Notes under the pieces: model-generated
Database searches by the model: none
Told to the model about the DNA's origin: nothing
Seen by the model: only the letters and a program-made list of their open reading frames with translations
Shown: in pieces, positions 9,680 through 21,426 of the stretch
Layout of the letters: each line of letters starts with the position of its first letter
Numbering within the stretch: position 1 is the stretch's first letter
Assembly (NCBI RefSeq): GCF_052324685.1
Contig: NC_135211.1
Coordinates: forward strand, 7,732,386-7,796,385
Direction: 5' to 3'
Length of the DNA stretch: 64,000 nt
Source of the DNA: Brachyhypopomus gauderio
Taxonomy: Eukaryota > Chordata > Actinopteri > Gymnotiformes > Hypopomidae
Made by a program: the position numbers and the translations under genes

Positions 9680-9794
9680 AGTGGAGTTTTACAAACACTC
9701 ACGGTCAGTTGTGCCCCTGCCAAATCACTTGTCTATGTGAAAAGAAGAAAACGAGTAGCGAAAAGAAAGAAGAAGCAGCAACTCATCCATCATC

Positions 9795-11097
9795 AAGTCA
9801 TCCTTTCCAAGTCCCTTTAAATGCCATCTGCAGGGGTTTTAACTTGCTGTTCATATTTTTGTTGCTTAATATTTCATATAGCTAAATGATATGCAAGTCA
9901 TTTATGACACATAAGCAGCAGCAATCCACTCAAGATGGCCCTTTTAATTATCCAAGGAGTTCAAGCAGGTATGTCAAAATGGGAACGGTGCTGTGTCCCT
10001 CCAAGAAAACGACTTGATACAAATATGCTATGTACACTACCAGATTGTCATGTACTCTGAGTCTAAGCTGTGAGAATTCATAGCACACCAATAAACCCAT
10101 GCTGAAATTGGAACATTTGTAATGTGTAGGGTGTTAAAAGGCCGGACGATAAAACGTAAGCGTTCATCTACTTATTCAGAATGGCAGGAGAAGAAAGAAG
10201 ATCAAGTAGTTACATATCCTACCAGGATGCCTTTTGCAAAGTGTTGTATGTGACTGTGTGCTAAGGCGAGGTTGAAGAGGAAGCTGCTTTTATCAGACTG
10301 GAAATGATGATTCTTGCCTCTTCCAATTCAACATAAATTCACCTTCTTTCGTGAAAAAGTCGGCAAAGACTTCTTCATAGAGGTAGCGTGGCCGTGTTGT
10401 CTAAGGCGCTGCATTTAAGCTCCATTCTCGTCGGAGGCGTGGGTTCAAATCCCACCGCTACCAAGTGGAGTTTTACAAACACTCACGGTCAGTTGTGCCC
10501 CTGCCAAATCACTTGTCTATGTGAAAAGAAGAAAACGAGTAGCGAAAAGAAAGAAGAAGCAGCAACTCATCCATCATCGTCATCCTTTCCAAGTCCCTTT
10601 AAATGCCATCTGCAGCGGTTTTAACTTGCTGTTCATATTTTTGTTGCTTAATATTTCATATAGCTAAATGATATGCAAGTCATTAATGACACATAAGCAG
10701 CAGCAATCCACTCAAGATGGGCCTTTTAATTATCCAAGGAGTTCAAACTGGTATGTCAAAATGGGAACGGTGCTGTGTCCCTCCAAGAAAACGACTTGAT
10801 ACAAATATGCTATGTACACTACCAGATTGTCATGTACTCTGAGTCTAAGCTGTGAGAATTCATAGCACACCAATAAACCCATGCTGAAATTGAAACATTT
10901 GTAATGTGCAGGGTGTTAAAAGGCCGGACGATAAAACGTAAGCGTTCATCTACTTATTCTGAATGGCAGGAGAAGAAAGAAGATCAAGTAGTGACATATC
11001 CTGCCAGGATGCCTTTTGCAAAGTGTTGTATGTGACTGTGTGCTGAGGCGAGGTTGAAGAGGAAGCTGCTTTTATCAGACTGGAAATGATGATTCTT
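9795..11097 (+). repeat. Dimer duplication, copy 2
   Basis: Copy of 8,229-9,531; it ends where the unit 15 spacer changes to CTTCCCTC. Confidence 0.75.
10382..10463 (+). tRNA. tRNA-Leu-TAA: tRNA-Leu(UAA), unit 14, decayed (T14, T18, C30)
   Basis: As unit 4, plus G18 to T, which destroys the invariant G18-U55 contact between D and T loops and weakens the A box further. TTTT stop at 10471-10474. It is the +1,566 bp counterpart of unit 12. Confidence 0.62.
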
Positions 11098-11163
11098 CCC
11101 TCTTCCAATTCAACATAAATTCACCTTCTTTCGTGAAAAAGTCGGCAAAGACTTCTTCATAGA

Positions 11164-11245
11164 GGTAGCGTGGCCGAGTGGTCTAAGGCGCTGGATTTAA
11201 GCTCCATTCTCTTTGGAGCCGTGGGTTCAAATCCCACTGCTACCA
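11164..11245 (+). tRNA. tRNA-Leu-TAA: tRNA-Leu(UAA), unit 15, multiple variants
   Basis: The variable arm is CTC-TTTG-GAG followed by CC instead of GC. C66 is T, so position 7-66 is a G-U wobble. Conserved tertiary bases are intact. TTTT stop at 11253-11256. The preceding spacer has CTTCCCTC, shared only with unit 16. Confidence 0.85.
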
Positions 11246-11947
11246 AGTGGAGTTTTACAAACACTCACGGTCAGTTGTGCCCCTGCCAAATCACTTGTCT
11301 ATGTGAAAAGAAGAAAACGAGTAGCCAAAAGAAAGAAGAAGCAGCAACTCATCCATCATCAAGTCATCCTTTCCAAGTCCCTTTAAATGCCATCTGCAGG
11401 GGTTTTAACTTGCTGTTCATATTTTTGTTGCTTAATATGTCATATAGCTAAATGATATGCAAGTCATTAATGACACATAAGCAGCAGCAATCCACTCAAG
11501 ATGGGCCTTTTAATTATCCAAGGAGTTCAAGCTGGTATGTCAAAATGGGAACGGTGCTGTGTCCCTCCAAGAAAACGACTTGATACAAATATGCTATGTA
11601 CACTACCAGATTGTCATGTACTCTGAGTCTAAGCTGTGAGAATTCATAGCACACCAATAAACCCATGCTGAAATTGGAACATTTGTAATGTGCAGGGTGT
11701 TAAAAGGCCGGACGATAAAACGTAAGTGTTCATCTACTTATTCAGAATGGCAGGAGAAGAAAGAAGATCAAGTAGTGACATATCCTGCCAGGATGCCTTT
11801 TGCAAAGTGTTGTATGTGACTGTGTGCTAAGGCGAGGTTGAAGAGGAAGCTGCTTTTATCAGACTGGAAATGATGATTCTTCCCTCTTCCAATTCAACAT
11901 AAATTCACCTTCTTTCGTGAAAAAGTCAGCAAAGACTTCTTCATAGA

Positions 11948-12029
11948 GGTAGCGTGGCCGAGTGGTCTAAGGCGCTGGATTTAAGCTCCATTCTCTTTGG
12001 AGGCGTGGGTTCAAATCCCACTGCTACCA
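11948..12029 (+). tRNA. tRNA-Leu-TAA: tRNA-Leu(UAA), unit 16, G7-U66
   Basis: TTTG variable loop and G7-U66 wobble; otherwise consensus. TTTT stop at 12037-12040. The next unit is 781 bp away because of a 3-bp deletion in the GAAGAAAGATC region (about 12,541-12,552). Confidence 0.88.
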
Positions 12030-12728
12030 AGTGGAGTTTTACAAACACTCACGGTCAGTTGTGCCCCTGCCAAATCACTTGTCTATGTGAAAAGAAGAAA
12101 ACGAGTAGCGAAAAGAAAGAAGAAGCAGCAACTCATCCATCATCAAGTCATCCTTTCCAAGTCCCTTTAAATGCCCTCTGCAGGGGTTTTAACTTGCTGT
12201 TCATATTTTTGTTGCTTAATATTTCATATAGCTAAATGATATGCAAGTCATTAATGACACATAAGCAGCAGCAATCCACTCAAGATGGCCCTTTTAATTA
12301 TCCAAGGAGTTCAAGCAGGTATGTCAAAATGGGAACGGTGCTGTGTCCCTCCAAGAAAACGACTTTATACAAATATGCTATGTACACTACCAGATTGTCA
12401 TGTACTCTGAGTCTAAGCTGTGAGAATTCATAGCACACCAATAAACCCATGCTGAAATTGGAACATTTGTAATGTGCAGGGTGTTAAAAGGCCGGACGAT
12501 AAAACGTAAGCGTTCATCTACTTATTCAGAATGGCAGGAGAAGAAAGATCAAGTAGTGACATATCCTGCCAGGATGCCTTTTGCAAAGTGTTGTATGTGA
12601 CTGTGTGCTGAGGCGAGGTTGAAGAGGAAGCTGCTTTTATCAGACTGGAAATGATGATTCTTGCCTCTTCCAATTCAACATAAATTCACCTTCTTTCGTG
12701 AAAAAGTCGGCAAAGACTTCTTCGTAGA

Positions 12729-12810
12729 GGTAGCGTGGCCGAGTGGTCTAAGGCGCTGGATTTAAGCTCCATTCTCTTCGGAGGCGTGGGTTCAAATCCC
12801 ACCGCTACCA
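12729..12810 (+). tRNA. tRNA-Leu-TAA: tRNA-Leu(UAA), unit 17, consensus
   Basis: Consensus tRNA, preceded by the private variant TTCGTAGAGG. TTTT stop at 12818-12821. Long spacer, with AATAATTCA in place of AATATTTCA. Confidence 0.92.
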
Positions 12811-13512
12811 AGTGGAGTTTTACAAACACTCACGGTCAGTTGTGCCCCTGCCAAATCACTTGTCTATGTGAAAATAAGAAAACGAGTAGTGAAAAGAAAG
12901 AAGAAGCAGCAACTCATCCATCATCAAGTCATCCTTTCCAAGTCCCTTTAAATGCCATCTGCAGGGGTTTTAACTTGCTGTTCATATTTTTGTTGCTTAA
13001 TAATTCATATAGCTAAACGATATGCAAGTCATTAATGACACATAAGCAGCAGCAATCCACTCAAGATGGGCCTTTTAATTATCCAAGGAGTTCAAGCAGG
13101 TATGTCAAAATGGGAACGGTGCTGTGTCCCTCCAAGAAAACGACTTGATACAAGTATGCTATGTACACTACCAGATTGTCATGTACTCTGAGTCTAAGCT
13201 GTGAGAATTCATAGCACACCAATAAACCCAAGCTGAAATTGGAACATTTGTAACGTGCAGGGTGTTAAAAGGCCGGACGATAAAACTTAAACATTCATCT
13301 ACTTATTCTGAATGGCAGGAGAAGAAAGAAGATCAAGTAGTGACATATCCTGCCAGGATGCCTTTTGCAAAGTGTTGTATGTGACTGTGTGCTGAGGCGA
13401 GGTTGAAGAGGAAGCTGCTTTTATCAGACTGGAAATGATGATTCTTGCCTCTTCCAATTCAACATAAATTCACCTTCTTTCGTGAAAAAGTCGGCAAAGA
13501 CTTCTTCATAGA

Positions 13513-13594
13513 GGTAGCGTGGCCGAGTGGTCTAAGGCGCTGGATTTAAGCTCCATTCTCTTCGGAGGCGTGGGTTCAAATCCCACCGCTACCA
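13513..13594 (+). tRNA. tRNA-Leu-TAA: tRNA-Leu(UAA), unit 18, consensus
   Basis: Consensus tRNA. The upstream spacer carries CTTAAACATTC and CCCAAGCTG, repeated exactly one unit later. TTTT stop at 13602-13605. Confidence 0.92.
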
Positions 13595-14296
13595 AGTGGA
13601 GTTTTACAAACACTCACGGTCAGTTGTGCCCCTGCCAAATCACTTGTCAATGTGAAAAGAAGAAAACGAGTAGTGAAAAGAAAGAAGAAGCAGCAACTCA
13701 TCCATCATCAAGTTATCCTTTCCAAGTCCCTTTAAATGCCATCTGCAGGGGTTTTAACTTGCTGTTCATATTTTTGTTGCTTAATATTTCATATAGCTAA
13801 ATGATATGCAAGTCATTAATGACACATAAGCAGCAGCAATCCACTCAAGATGGGCCTTTTAATTATCCAAGGAGTTCAAGCAGGTATGTCAAAATGGGAA
13901 CGGTGCTGTGTCCCTCCAAGAAAACGACTTGATACAAGTATGCTATGTACACTACCAGATTGTCATGTACTCTGAGTCTAAGCTGTGAGAATTCATAGCA
14001 CACCAATAAACCCAAGCTGAAATTGGAACATTTGTAACGTGCAGGGTGTTAAAAGGCCGGACGATAAAACTTAAACATTCATCTACTTATTCTGAATGGC
14101 AGGAGAAGAAAGAAGATCAAGTAGTGACATATCCTGCCAGGATGCCTTTTGCAAAGTGTTGTATGTGACTGTGTGCTGAGGCGAGGTTGAAGAGGAAGCT
14201 GCTTTTATCAGACTGGAAATGATGATTCTTGCCTCTTCCAATTCAACATAAATTCACCGTCTTTCGTGAAAAAGTCGGCAAAGACTTCTTCATAGA

Positions 14297-14378
14297 GGTA
14301 GCGTGGCCGAGTGGTCTAAGGCGCTGGATTTAAGCTCCATTCTCTTCAGAGGCGTGGGTTCAAATCCCACCGCTACCA
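14297..14378 (+). tRNA. tRNA-Leu-TAA: tRNA-Leu(UAA), unit 19, TTCA variable loop
   Basis: Consensus except for the variable loop TTCA. Its upstream spacer duplicates that of unit 18. TTTT stop at 14386-14389. Confidence 0.9.
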
Positions 14379-15080
14379 AGTGGAGTTTTACAAACACTCA
14401 CGGTCAGTTGTGCCCCTGCCAAATCACTTGTCTATGTGAAAAGAGGAAAACGAGTAGCGAAAAGAAAGAAGAAGCAGCAACTCATCCATCATCAAGTCAT
14501 CCTTTCCAAGTCCCTTTAAATGCCATCTGCAGGGGTTTTAACTTGCTGTTCCTATTTTTGTTGCTTAATATTTCATATAGCTAAATGATATGCAAGTCAT
14601 TAATGACACATAAGCAGCAGCAATCCACTCAAAATGGCCCTTTTAATTATCCAAGGAGTTCAAGCAGGTATGTCAAAATGGGAACGGTGCTGTGTCCCTC
14701 CAAGAAAACGACTTGATACAAATATGCTATGTACACTACCAGATTGTCATGTACTCTGAGTCTAAGCTGTGAGAATTCATAGCACACCAATAAACCCATG
14801 CTGAAATTGGAACATTTGTAATGTGCAGGGTGTTAAAAGTCCGGACGATAAAACGTAAGCGTTCATCTACTTATTCAGAATGGCAGGAGAAGAAAGAATA
14901 TCAAGTAGTGACATATCCTGCCAGGATGCCTTTTGCAAAGTGTTGTATGTGACTGTGTGCTAAGGCGACGTTGAAGAGGAAGCTCCTTTTATCAGACTGG
15001 AAATGATGATTCTTGCCTCTTCCAATTCAACATAAATTCACCTTCTTTCGTGAAAAAGTCGGCAAAGACTTCTTCATAGA

Positions 15081-15162
15081 GGTAGCGTGGCCGAGTTGTC
15101 TAAGGCGCTGCATTTAAGCTCCATTCTCGTCGGAGGCGTGGGTTCAAATCCCACTGCTACCA
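15081..15162 (+). tRNA. tRNA-Leu-TAA: tRNA-Leu(UAA), unit 20, decayed (T18, C30)
   Basis: G18 to T, G30 to C (C30-C40 clash), GTCG loop and G7-U66, but A14 is intact, unlike unit 14. This looks like a recombinant between the decayed class and a normal 5' half. TTTT stop at 15170-15173. Confidence 0.62.
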
Positions 15163-15864
15163 AGTGGAGTTTTACAAACACCCACGGTCAGTTGTGCCCC
15201 TGCCAAATCACTTGTCTATGTGAAAAGAAGAAAACGAGTAGCGAAAAGAAAGAAGAAGCAGCAACTCATCCATCATCAAGTCATCCTTTCCAAGTCCCTT
15301 TAAATGCCATCTGCAGGGGTTTTAACTTGCTGTTCCTATTTTTGTTGCTTAATATTTCATATAGCTAAATGATATGCAAGTCATTAATGACACATAAGCA
15401 GCAGCAATCCACTCAAGATGGGCCTTTTAATTATCCAAGGAGTTCAAGCAGGTATGTCAAAATGGGAACGGTGCTGTGTCCCTCCAAGAAAACGACTTGA
15501 TACAAATATGCTATGTACACTACCAGATTGTCATGTACTCTGAGTCTAAGCTGTGAGAATTCATAGCACACCAATAAACCCATGCTGAAATTGGAACATT
15601 TGTAATGTGCAGGGTGTTAAAAGGCCGGACGATAAAACGTAAGCGTTCATCTACTTATTCAGAATGGCAGGAGAAGAAAGAAGATCAAGTAGTGACATAT
15701 CCTGCCAGGATGCCTTTTGCAAAGTGTTGTATGTGACTGTGTGCTAAGGCGACGTTGAAGAGGAAGCTGCTTTTATCAGACTGGAAATGATGATTCTTGC
15801 CTCTTCCAATTCAACATAAATTCACCTTCTTTCGTGAAAAAGTCGGCAAAGACTTCTTTATAGA

Positions 15865-15946
15865 GGTAGCGTGGCCGAGTGGTCTAAGGCGCTGGATTTA
15901 AGCTCCATTCTCTTCGGAGGCGTGGGTTCAAATCCCACCGCTACCA
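15865..15946 (+). tRNA. tRNA-Leu-TAA: tRNA-Leu(UAA), unit 21, consensus
   Basis: Consensus tRNA preceded by TTTATAGAGG. TTTT stop at 15954-15957. Its tRNA and spacer are the apparent model for units 50, 65, 68 and 78. Confidence 0.93.
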
Positions 15947-16648
15947 AGTGGAGTTTTACAAACACTCACGGTCAGTTGTGCCCCTGCCAAATCACTTGTC
16001 TATGTGAAAAGAAGAAAACGAGTAGTGAAAAGAAAGAAGAAGCAGCAACTCATCCATCATCAAGTCATCCTTTCCAAGTCCCTTTAAATGCCATCTGCAG
16101 GGGTTTTAACTTGCTGTTCATATTTTTGTTGCTTAATATTTCATATAGCTAAATGATATGCAAGTCATTTATGACACATAAGCAGCAGCAATCCACTCAA
16201 GATGGGCCTTTTATTTATCCAAGGAGTTCAAGCATGTATGTCAAAATGGGAACGGTGCTGTGTCCCTCCAAGAAAACGACTTGATACAAGTATGCTATGT
16301 ACACTACCAGATTGTCATGTACTCTGAGTCTAAGCTGTGAGAATTCATAGCACACCAATAAACCCATGCTCAAATTGGAACATTTGTAACGTGCAGGGTG
16401 TTAAAAGGCCGGACGATAAAACGTAAGCGTTCATCTACTTATTCAGAATGGCAGGAGAAGAAAGAAGATCAAGTAGTGACATATCCTGCCAGGATGCCTT
16501 TTGCAAAGTGTTGTATGTGACTGTGTGCTGAGGCGAGGTTGAAGAGGAAACTGCTTTTATCAGACTGGAAATGATGATTCTTGCCTCTTCCAATTCAACA
16601 TAAATTCACCTTCTTTCGTGAAAAAGTCGGCAAAGACTTCTTCATAGA
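15865..16648 (+). repeat. Representative 784-bp monomer (unit 21)
   Basis: This unit carries the consensus tRNA and the long (L) allele of the CATC site, so it serves as a reference for the anatomy. It holds the tRNA at 15865-15946, TTTT at 15954-15957, then a purine-rich stretch, the CATC-rich site, AT-rich spacer, and the pre-tRNA hairpin just before unit 22. Some spacer markers in this unit (TATTTATCC, GCATGTATG, GCTCAAATT, AACGTGCAG) return as a linked set in units 50, 65, 68 and 78. That shows this spacer version was later re-amplified. Confidence 0.95.
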
Positions 16649-16730
16649 GGTAGCGTGACCGAGTGGTCTAAGGCGCTGGATTTAAGCTCCATTCTCTTCG
16701 GAGGCGTGGGTTCAAATCCCACCGCTACCA
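16649..16730 (+). tRNA. tRNA-Leu-TAA: tRNA-Leu(UAA), unit 22, A10 variant
   Basis: G10 to A gives an A10-C25 mismatch at the base of the D stem and alters the A box. The rest is consensus. The change is seen only here. TTTT stop at 16738-16741. Confidence 0.85.
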
Positions 16731-17432
16731 AGTGGAGTTTTACAAACACTCACGGTCAGTTGTGCCCCTGCCAAATCACTTGTCTATGTGAAAAGAAGAA
16801 AACGAGTAGCGAAAAGAAAGAAGAAGCAGCAACTCATCCATCATCAAGTCATCCTTTCCAAGTCCCTTTAAATGCCATCTGCAGGGGTTTTAACTTGCTG
16901 TTCATATTTTTGTTGCTTAATATTTCATATAGCTAAATGATATGCAAGTCATTAATGACACATAAGCAGCAGCAATCCACTCAAGATGGCCCTTTTAATT
17001 ATCCAAGGAGTTCAAGCTGGTATGTCAAAATGGGAACGGTGCTGTGTCCCTCCAAGAAAACGACTTGATACAAATATGCTATGTACACTACCAGATTGTC
17101 ATGTACTCTGAGTCTAAGCTGTGAGAATTCATAGCACACCAATAAACCCATGCTGAAATTGGAACATTTGTAATGTGCAGGGTGTTAAAAGGCCGGACGA
17201 TAAAACGTAAGCGTTCATCTACTTATTCAGAATAGCAGGAGAAGAAAGAAGATCAAGTAGTGACATATCCTGCCAGGATGCCTTTTGCAAAGTGTTGTAT
17301 GTGACTGTGTGCTGAGGCGAGGTTGAAGAGGAAGCTGCTTTTATGAGACTGGAAATGATGATTCTTGCCTCTTCCAATTCAACATAAATTCACCTTCTTT
17401 CGTGAAAAAGTCGGCAAAGTCTTCTTCATAGA

Positions 17433-17514
17433 GGTAGCGTGGCCGAGTGGTCTAAGGCGCTGAATTTAAGCTCCATTCTCTTCGGAGGCGTGGGTTCAAA
17501 TCCCACTGCTACCA
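17433..17514 (+). tRNA. tRNA-Leu-TAA: tRNA-Leu(UAA), unit 23, A30 with G7-U66
   Basis: G30 to A leaves an A30-C40 mismatch next to the existing C27-U43 mismatch, so the anticodon stem is weak. G7-U66 wobble. TTTT stop at 17522-17525. Copies: units 27 and 34. Confidence 0.75.
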
Positions 17515-18214
17515 AGTGGAGTTTTACAAACACTCACGGTCAGTTGTGCCCCTGCCAAATCACTTGTCTATGTGAAAAGAAGAAAACGAGTAGCGAAAAG
17601 AAAGAAGAAGCAGCAACTCATCCATCATCGTCATCCTTTCCAAGTCCCTTTAAATGCCATCTGCAGGGGTTTTAACTTGCTGTTCATATTTTTGTTGCTT
17701 AATATTTCATATAGCTAAATGATATGCAAGTCATTAATGACACATAAGCAGCAGCAATCCACTCAAGATGGGCCTTTTAATTATCCAAGGAGTTCAAGCT
17801 GGTATGTCAAAATGGGAACGGTGCTGTGTCCCTCCAAGAAAACGACTTGATACAAATATGCTATGTACACTACCAGATTGTCATGTACTCTGAGTCTAAG
17901 CTGTGATAATTCATAGCACACCAATAAACCCATGCTGAAATTGGAACATTTGTAATGTGCAGGGTGTTAAAAGGCCGGACGATAAAACGTAAGCGTTCAT
18001 CTACTTATTCAGAATGGCAGGAGAAGAAAGAAGATCAAGTAGTGACATATCCTGCCAGGATGCCTTTTGCAATGTGTTGTATGTGACTGTGTGCTGAGGC
18101 GAGGTTGAAGAGGAAGCTGCTTTTATCAGACTGGAAATGATGATTCTTGCCTCTTCCAATTCAACATAAATTCACCTTCTTTCGTGAAAAAGTCGGCAAA
18201 GACTTCTTCATAGA

Positions 18215-18296
18215 GGTAGCGTGGCCGAGTGGTCTAAGGCGCTGGATTTAAGCTCCATTCTCTTCGGAGGCGTGGGTTCAAATCCCACTGCTACCA
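18215..18296 (+). tRNA. tRNA-Leu-TAA: tRNA-Leu(UAA), unit 24, G7-U66
   Basis: Only C66 to T distinguishes it from consensus, giving a G7-U66 wobble. TTTT stop at 18304-18307. The preceding spacer has GCAATGTG and GATAATTC (EcoRI site lost). Confidence 0.9.
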
Positions 18297-18996
18297 AGTG
18301 GAGTTTTACAAACACTCACGGTCAGTTGTGCCCCTGCCAAATCACTTGTCTATGTGAAAAGAAGAAAACGAGTAGCGAAAAGAAAGAAGAAGCAGCAACT
18401 CATCCATCATCGTCATCCTTTCCAAGTCCCTTTAAATGCCATCTGCAGGGGTTTTAACTTGCTGTTCATATTTTTGTTGCTTAATATTTCATATAGCTAA
18501 ATGATATGCAAGTCATTAATGACACATAAGCAGCAGCAATCCACTCAAGATGGGCCTTTTAATTATCCAAGGAGTTCAAGCTGGTATGTCAAAATGGGAA
18601 CGGTGCTGTGTCCCTCCAAGAAAACGACTTGATACAAATATGCTATGTACACTACCAGATTGTCATGTACTCTGAGTCTAAGCTGTGAGAATTCATAGCA
18701 CACCAATAAACCCATGCTGAAATTGGAACATTTGTAATGTGCAGGGTGTTAAAAGGCCGGACGATAAAACGTAAGCGTTCATCTACTTATTCAGAATGGC
18801 AGGAGAAGAAAGAAGATCAAGTAGTGACATATCCTGCCAGGATGCCTTTTGCAAAGTGTTGTATGTGACTGTGTACTGAGGCGAGGTTGAAGAGGAAGCT
18901 GCTTTTATGAGACTGGAAATGATGATTCTTGCCTCTTCCAATTCAACATAAATTCACCTTCTTTCGTGAAAAAGTCGGCAAAGTCTTCTTCATAGA

Positions 18997-19078
18997 GGTA
19001 GCATGGCCGAGTGGTCTAAGGCGCTGGATTTAAGCTCCATTCTCTTCGGAGGCGTGGGTTCAAATCCCACTGCTACCA
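18997..19078 (+). tRNA. tRNA-Leu-TAA: tRNA-Leu(UAA), unit 25, compensated A7-U66
   Basis: G7 to A together with C66 to T restores a Watson-Crick A7-U66 pair at the base of the acceptor stem. First of ten copies with this double change. TTTT stop at 19086-19089. Confidence 0.9.
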
Positions 19079-19778
19079 AGTGGAGTTTTACAAACACCCA
19101 CGGTCAGTTGTGCCCCTGCCAAATCACTTGTCTATGTGAAAAGAAGAAAACGAGTAGCGAAAAGAAAGAAGAAGCAGCAACTCATCCATCATCGTCATCC
19201 TTTCCAAGTCCCTTTAAATGCCATCTGCAGGGGTTTTAACTTGCTGTTCATATTTTTGTTGCTTAATATTTCATATAGCTAAATGATATGCAAGTCATTT
19301 ATGACACATAAGCAGCAGCAATCCACTCAAGATGGGCCTTTTAATTATCCAAGGAGTTCAAGCAGGTATGTCAAAATGGGAACGGTGCTGTGTCCCTCCA
19401 AGAAAACGACTTGATACAAGTATGCTATGTACACTACCAGATTGTCATGTACTCTGAGTCTAAGCTGTGAGAATTCATAGCACACCAATAAACCCATGCT
19501 GAAATTGGAACATTAGTAATGTGCAGGGTGTTAAAAGGCCGGACGATAAAACGTAAGCGTTCATCTACTTATTCAGAATGGCAGGAGAAGAAAGAAGATC
19601 AAGTAGTGACATATCCTGCCAGGATGCCTTTTGCAAAGTGTTGTATGTGACTGTGTGCTGAGGCGAGGTTGAAGAGGAAGCTGCTTTTATCAGACTGGAA
19701 ATGATGATTCTTGCCTCTTCCAATTCAACATAAATTCACCTTCTTTCGTGAAAAAGTCGGCAAAGACTTCTTCATAGA

Positions 19779-19860
19779 GGTAGCGTGGCTGTGTGGTCTA
19801 AGGCGCTGCATTTAAGCTCCATTCTCGTTCGAGGCGTGGGTTCAAATCCCACCGCTACCA
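19779..19860 (+). tRNA. tRNA-Leu-TAA: tRNA-Leu(UAA), unit 26, decayed (U12, U14, C30)
   Basis: C12 to T (U12-G23 wobble), A14 to T, G30 to C, and variable arm CTC-GTTC-GAG. The acceptor and T arms are intact. Loss of A14 and the C30-C40 clash make it a likely pseudo-tRNA. TTTT stop at 19868-19871. Copies: units 33, 67 and 81. Confidence 0.65.
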
Positions 19861-20562
19861 AGTGGAGTTTTACAAACACTCACGGTCAGTTGTGCCCCTG
19901 CCAAATCACTTGTCTATGTGAAAAGAAGAAAACGAGTAGCGAAAAGAAAGAAGAAGCAGCAACTCATCCATCATCAAGTCATCCTTTCCAAGTCCCTTTA
20001 AATGCCATCTGCAGGGGTTTTAACTTGCTGTTCATATTTTTGTTGCTTAATATTTCATATAGCTAAATGATATGCAAGTCATTAATGACACATAAGCAGC
20101 AGCAATCCACTCAAGATGGCCCTTTTAATTATCCAAGGAGTTCAAGCTGGTATGTCAAAATGGGAACGGTGCTGTGTCCCTCCAAGAAAACGACTTGATA
20201 CAAATATGCTATGTACACTACCAGATTGTCATGTACTCTGAGTCTAAGCTGTGAGAATTCATAGCACACCAATAAACCCATGCTGAAATTGGAACATTTG
20301 TAATGTGCAGGGTGTTAAAAGGCCGGACGATAAAACGTAAGCGTTCATCTACTTATTCAGAATAGCAGGAGAAGAAAGAAGATCAAGTAGTGACATATCC
20401 TGCCAGGATGCCTTTTGCAAAGTGTTGTATGTGACTGTGTGCTGAGGCGAGGTTGAAGAGGAAGCTGCTTTTATGAGACTGGAAATGATGATTCTTGCCT
20501 CTTCCAATTCAACATAAATTCACCTTCTTTCGTGAAAAAGTCGGCAAAGTCTTCTTCATAGA

Positions 20563-20644
20563 GGTAGCGTGGCCGAGTGGTCTAAGGCGCTGAATTTAAG
20601 CTCCATTCTCTTCGGAGGCGTGGGTTCAAATCCCACTGCTACCA
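20563..20644 (+). tRNA. tRNA-Leu-TAA: tRNA-Leu(UAA), unit 27, A30 with G7-U66
   Basis: Same tRNA as unit 23, its counterpart 3,130 bp upstream. TTTT stop at 20652-20655. Confidence 0.75.
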
Positions 20645-21344
20645 AGTGGAGTTTTACAAACACTCACGGTCAGTTGTGCCCCTGCCAAATCACTTGTCTA
20701 TGTGAAAAGAAGAAAACGAGTAGCGAAAAGAAAGAAGAAGCAGCAACTCATCCATCATCGTCATCCTTTCCAAGTCCCTTTAAATGCCATCTGCAGGGGT
20801 TTTAACTTGCTGTTCATATTTTTGTTGCTTAATATTTCATATAGCTAAATGATATGCAAGTCATTAATGACACATAAGCAGCAGCAATCCACTCAAGATG
20901 GGCCTTTTAATTATCCAAGGAGTTCAAGCTGGTATGTCAAAATGGGAACGGTGCTGTGTCCCTCCAAGAAAACGACTTGATACAAATATGCTATGTACAC
21001 TACCAGATTGTCATGTACTCTGAGTCTAAGCTGTGATAATTCATAGCACACCAATAAACCCATGCTGAAATTGGAACATTTGTAATGTGCAGGGTGTTAA
21101 AAGGCCGGACGATAAAACGTAAGCGTTCATCTACTTATTCAGAATGGCAGGAGAAGAAAGAAGATCAAGTAGTGACATATCCTGCCAGGATGCCTTTTGC
21201 AATGTGTTGTATGTGACTGTGTGCTGAGGCGAGGTTGAAGAGGAAGCTGCTTTTATCAGACTGGAAATGATGATTCTTGCCTCTTCCAATTCAACATAAA
21301 TTCACCTTCTTTCGTGAAAAAGTCGGCAAAGACTTCTTCATAGA

Positions 21345-21426
21345 GGTAGCGTGGCCGAGTGGTCTAAGGCGCTGGATTTAAGCTCCATTCTCTTCGGAGG
21401 CGTGGGTTCAAATCCCACTGCTACCA
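21345..21426 (+). tRNA. tRNA-Leu-TAA: tRNA-Leu(UAA), unit 28, G7-U66
   Basis: Same as unit 24 at +3,130 bp. TTTT stop at 21434-21437. Confidence 0.9.

Larger units (their letters stand above)
16710..19747 (+). repeat. Four-unit-offset duplication, copy 1 (offset 3,130 bp)
   Basis: Carries tRNA units 23, 24 and 25, which reappear as 27, 28 and 29. Shared rare markers are AATAGCAGG, A30, GATAATTC, GCAATGTG, GTGTACTGAGG, A7-U66 and CATTAGTAATG. The edges are the unit 22 variable arm and the TTTCGTGAAA/TTTCTTGAAA difference. Confidence 0.85.

Noticed and set aside
12236-12433. A 65-codon open frame in the spacer after unit 16
   Set aside because: It exists only because one TGA became TTA (GACTTTATAC) in a single unit. 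All other units have the stop, and there is no sign of coding.
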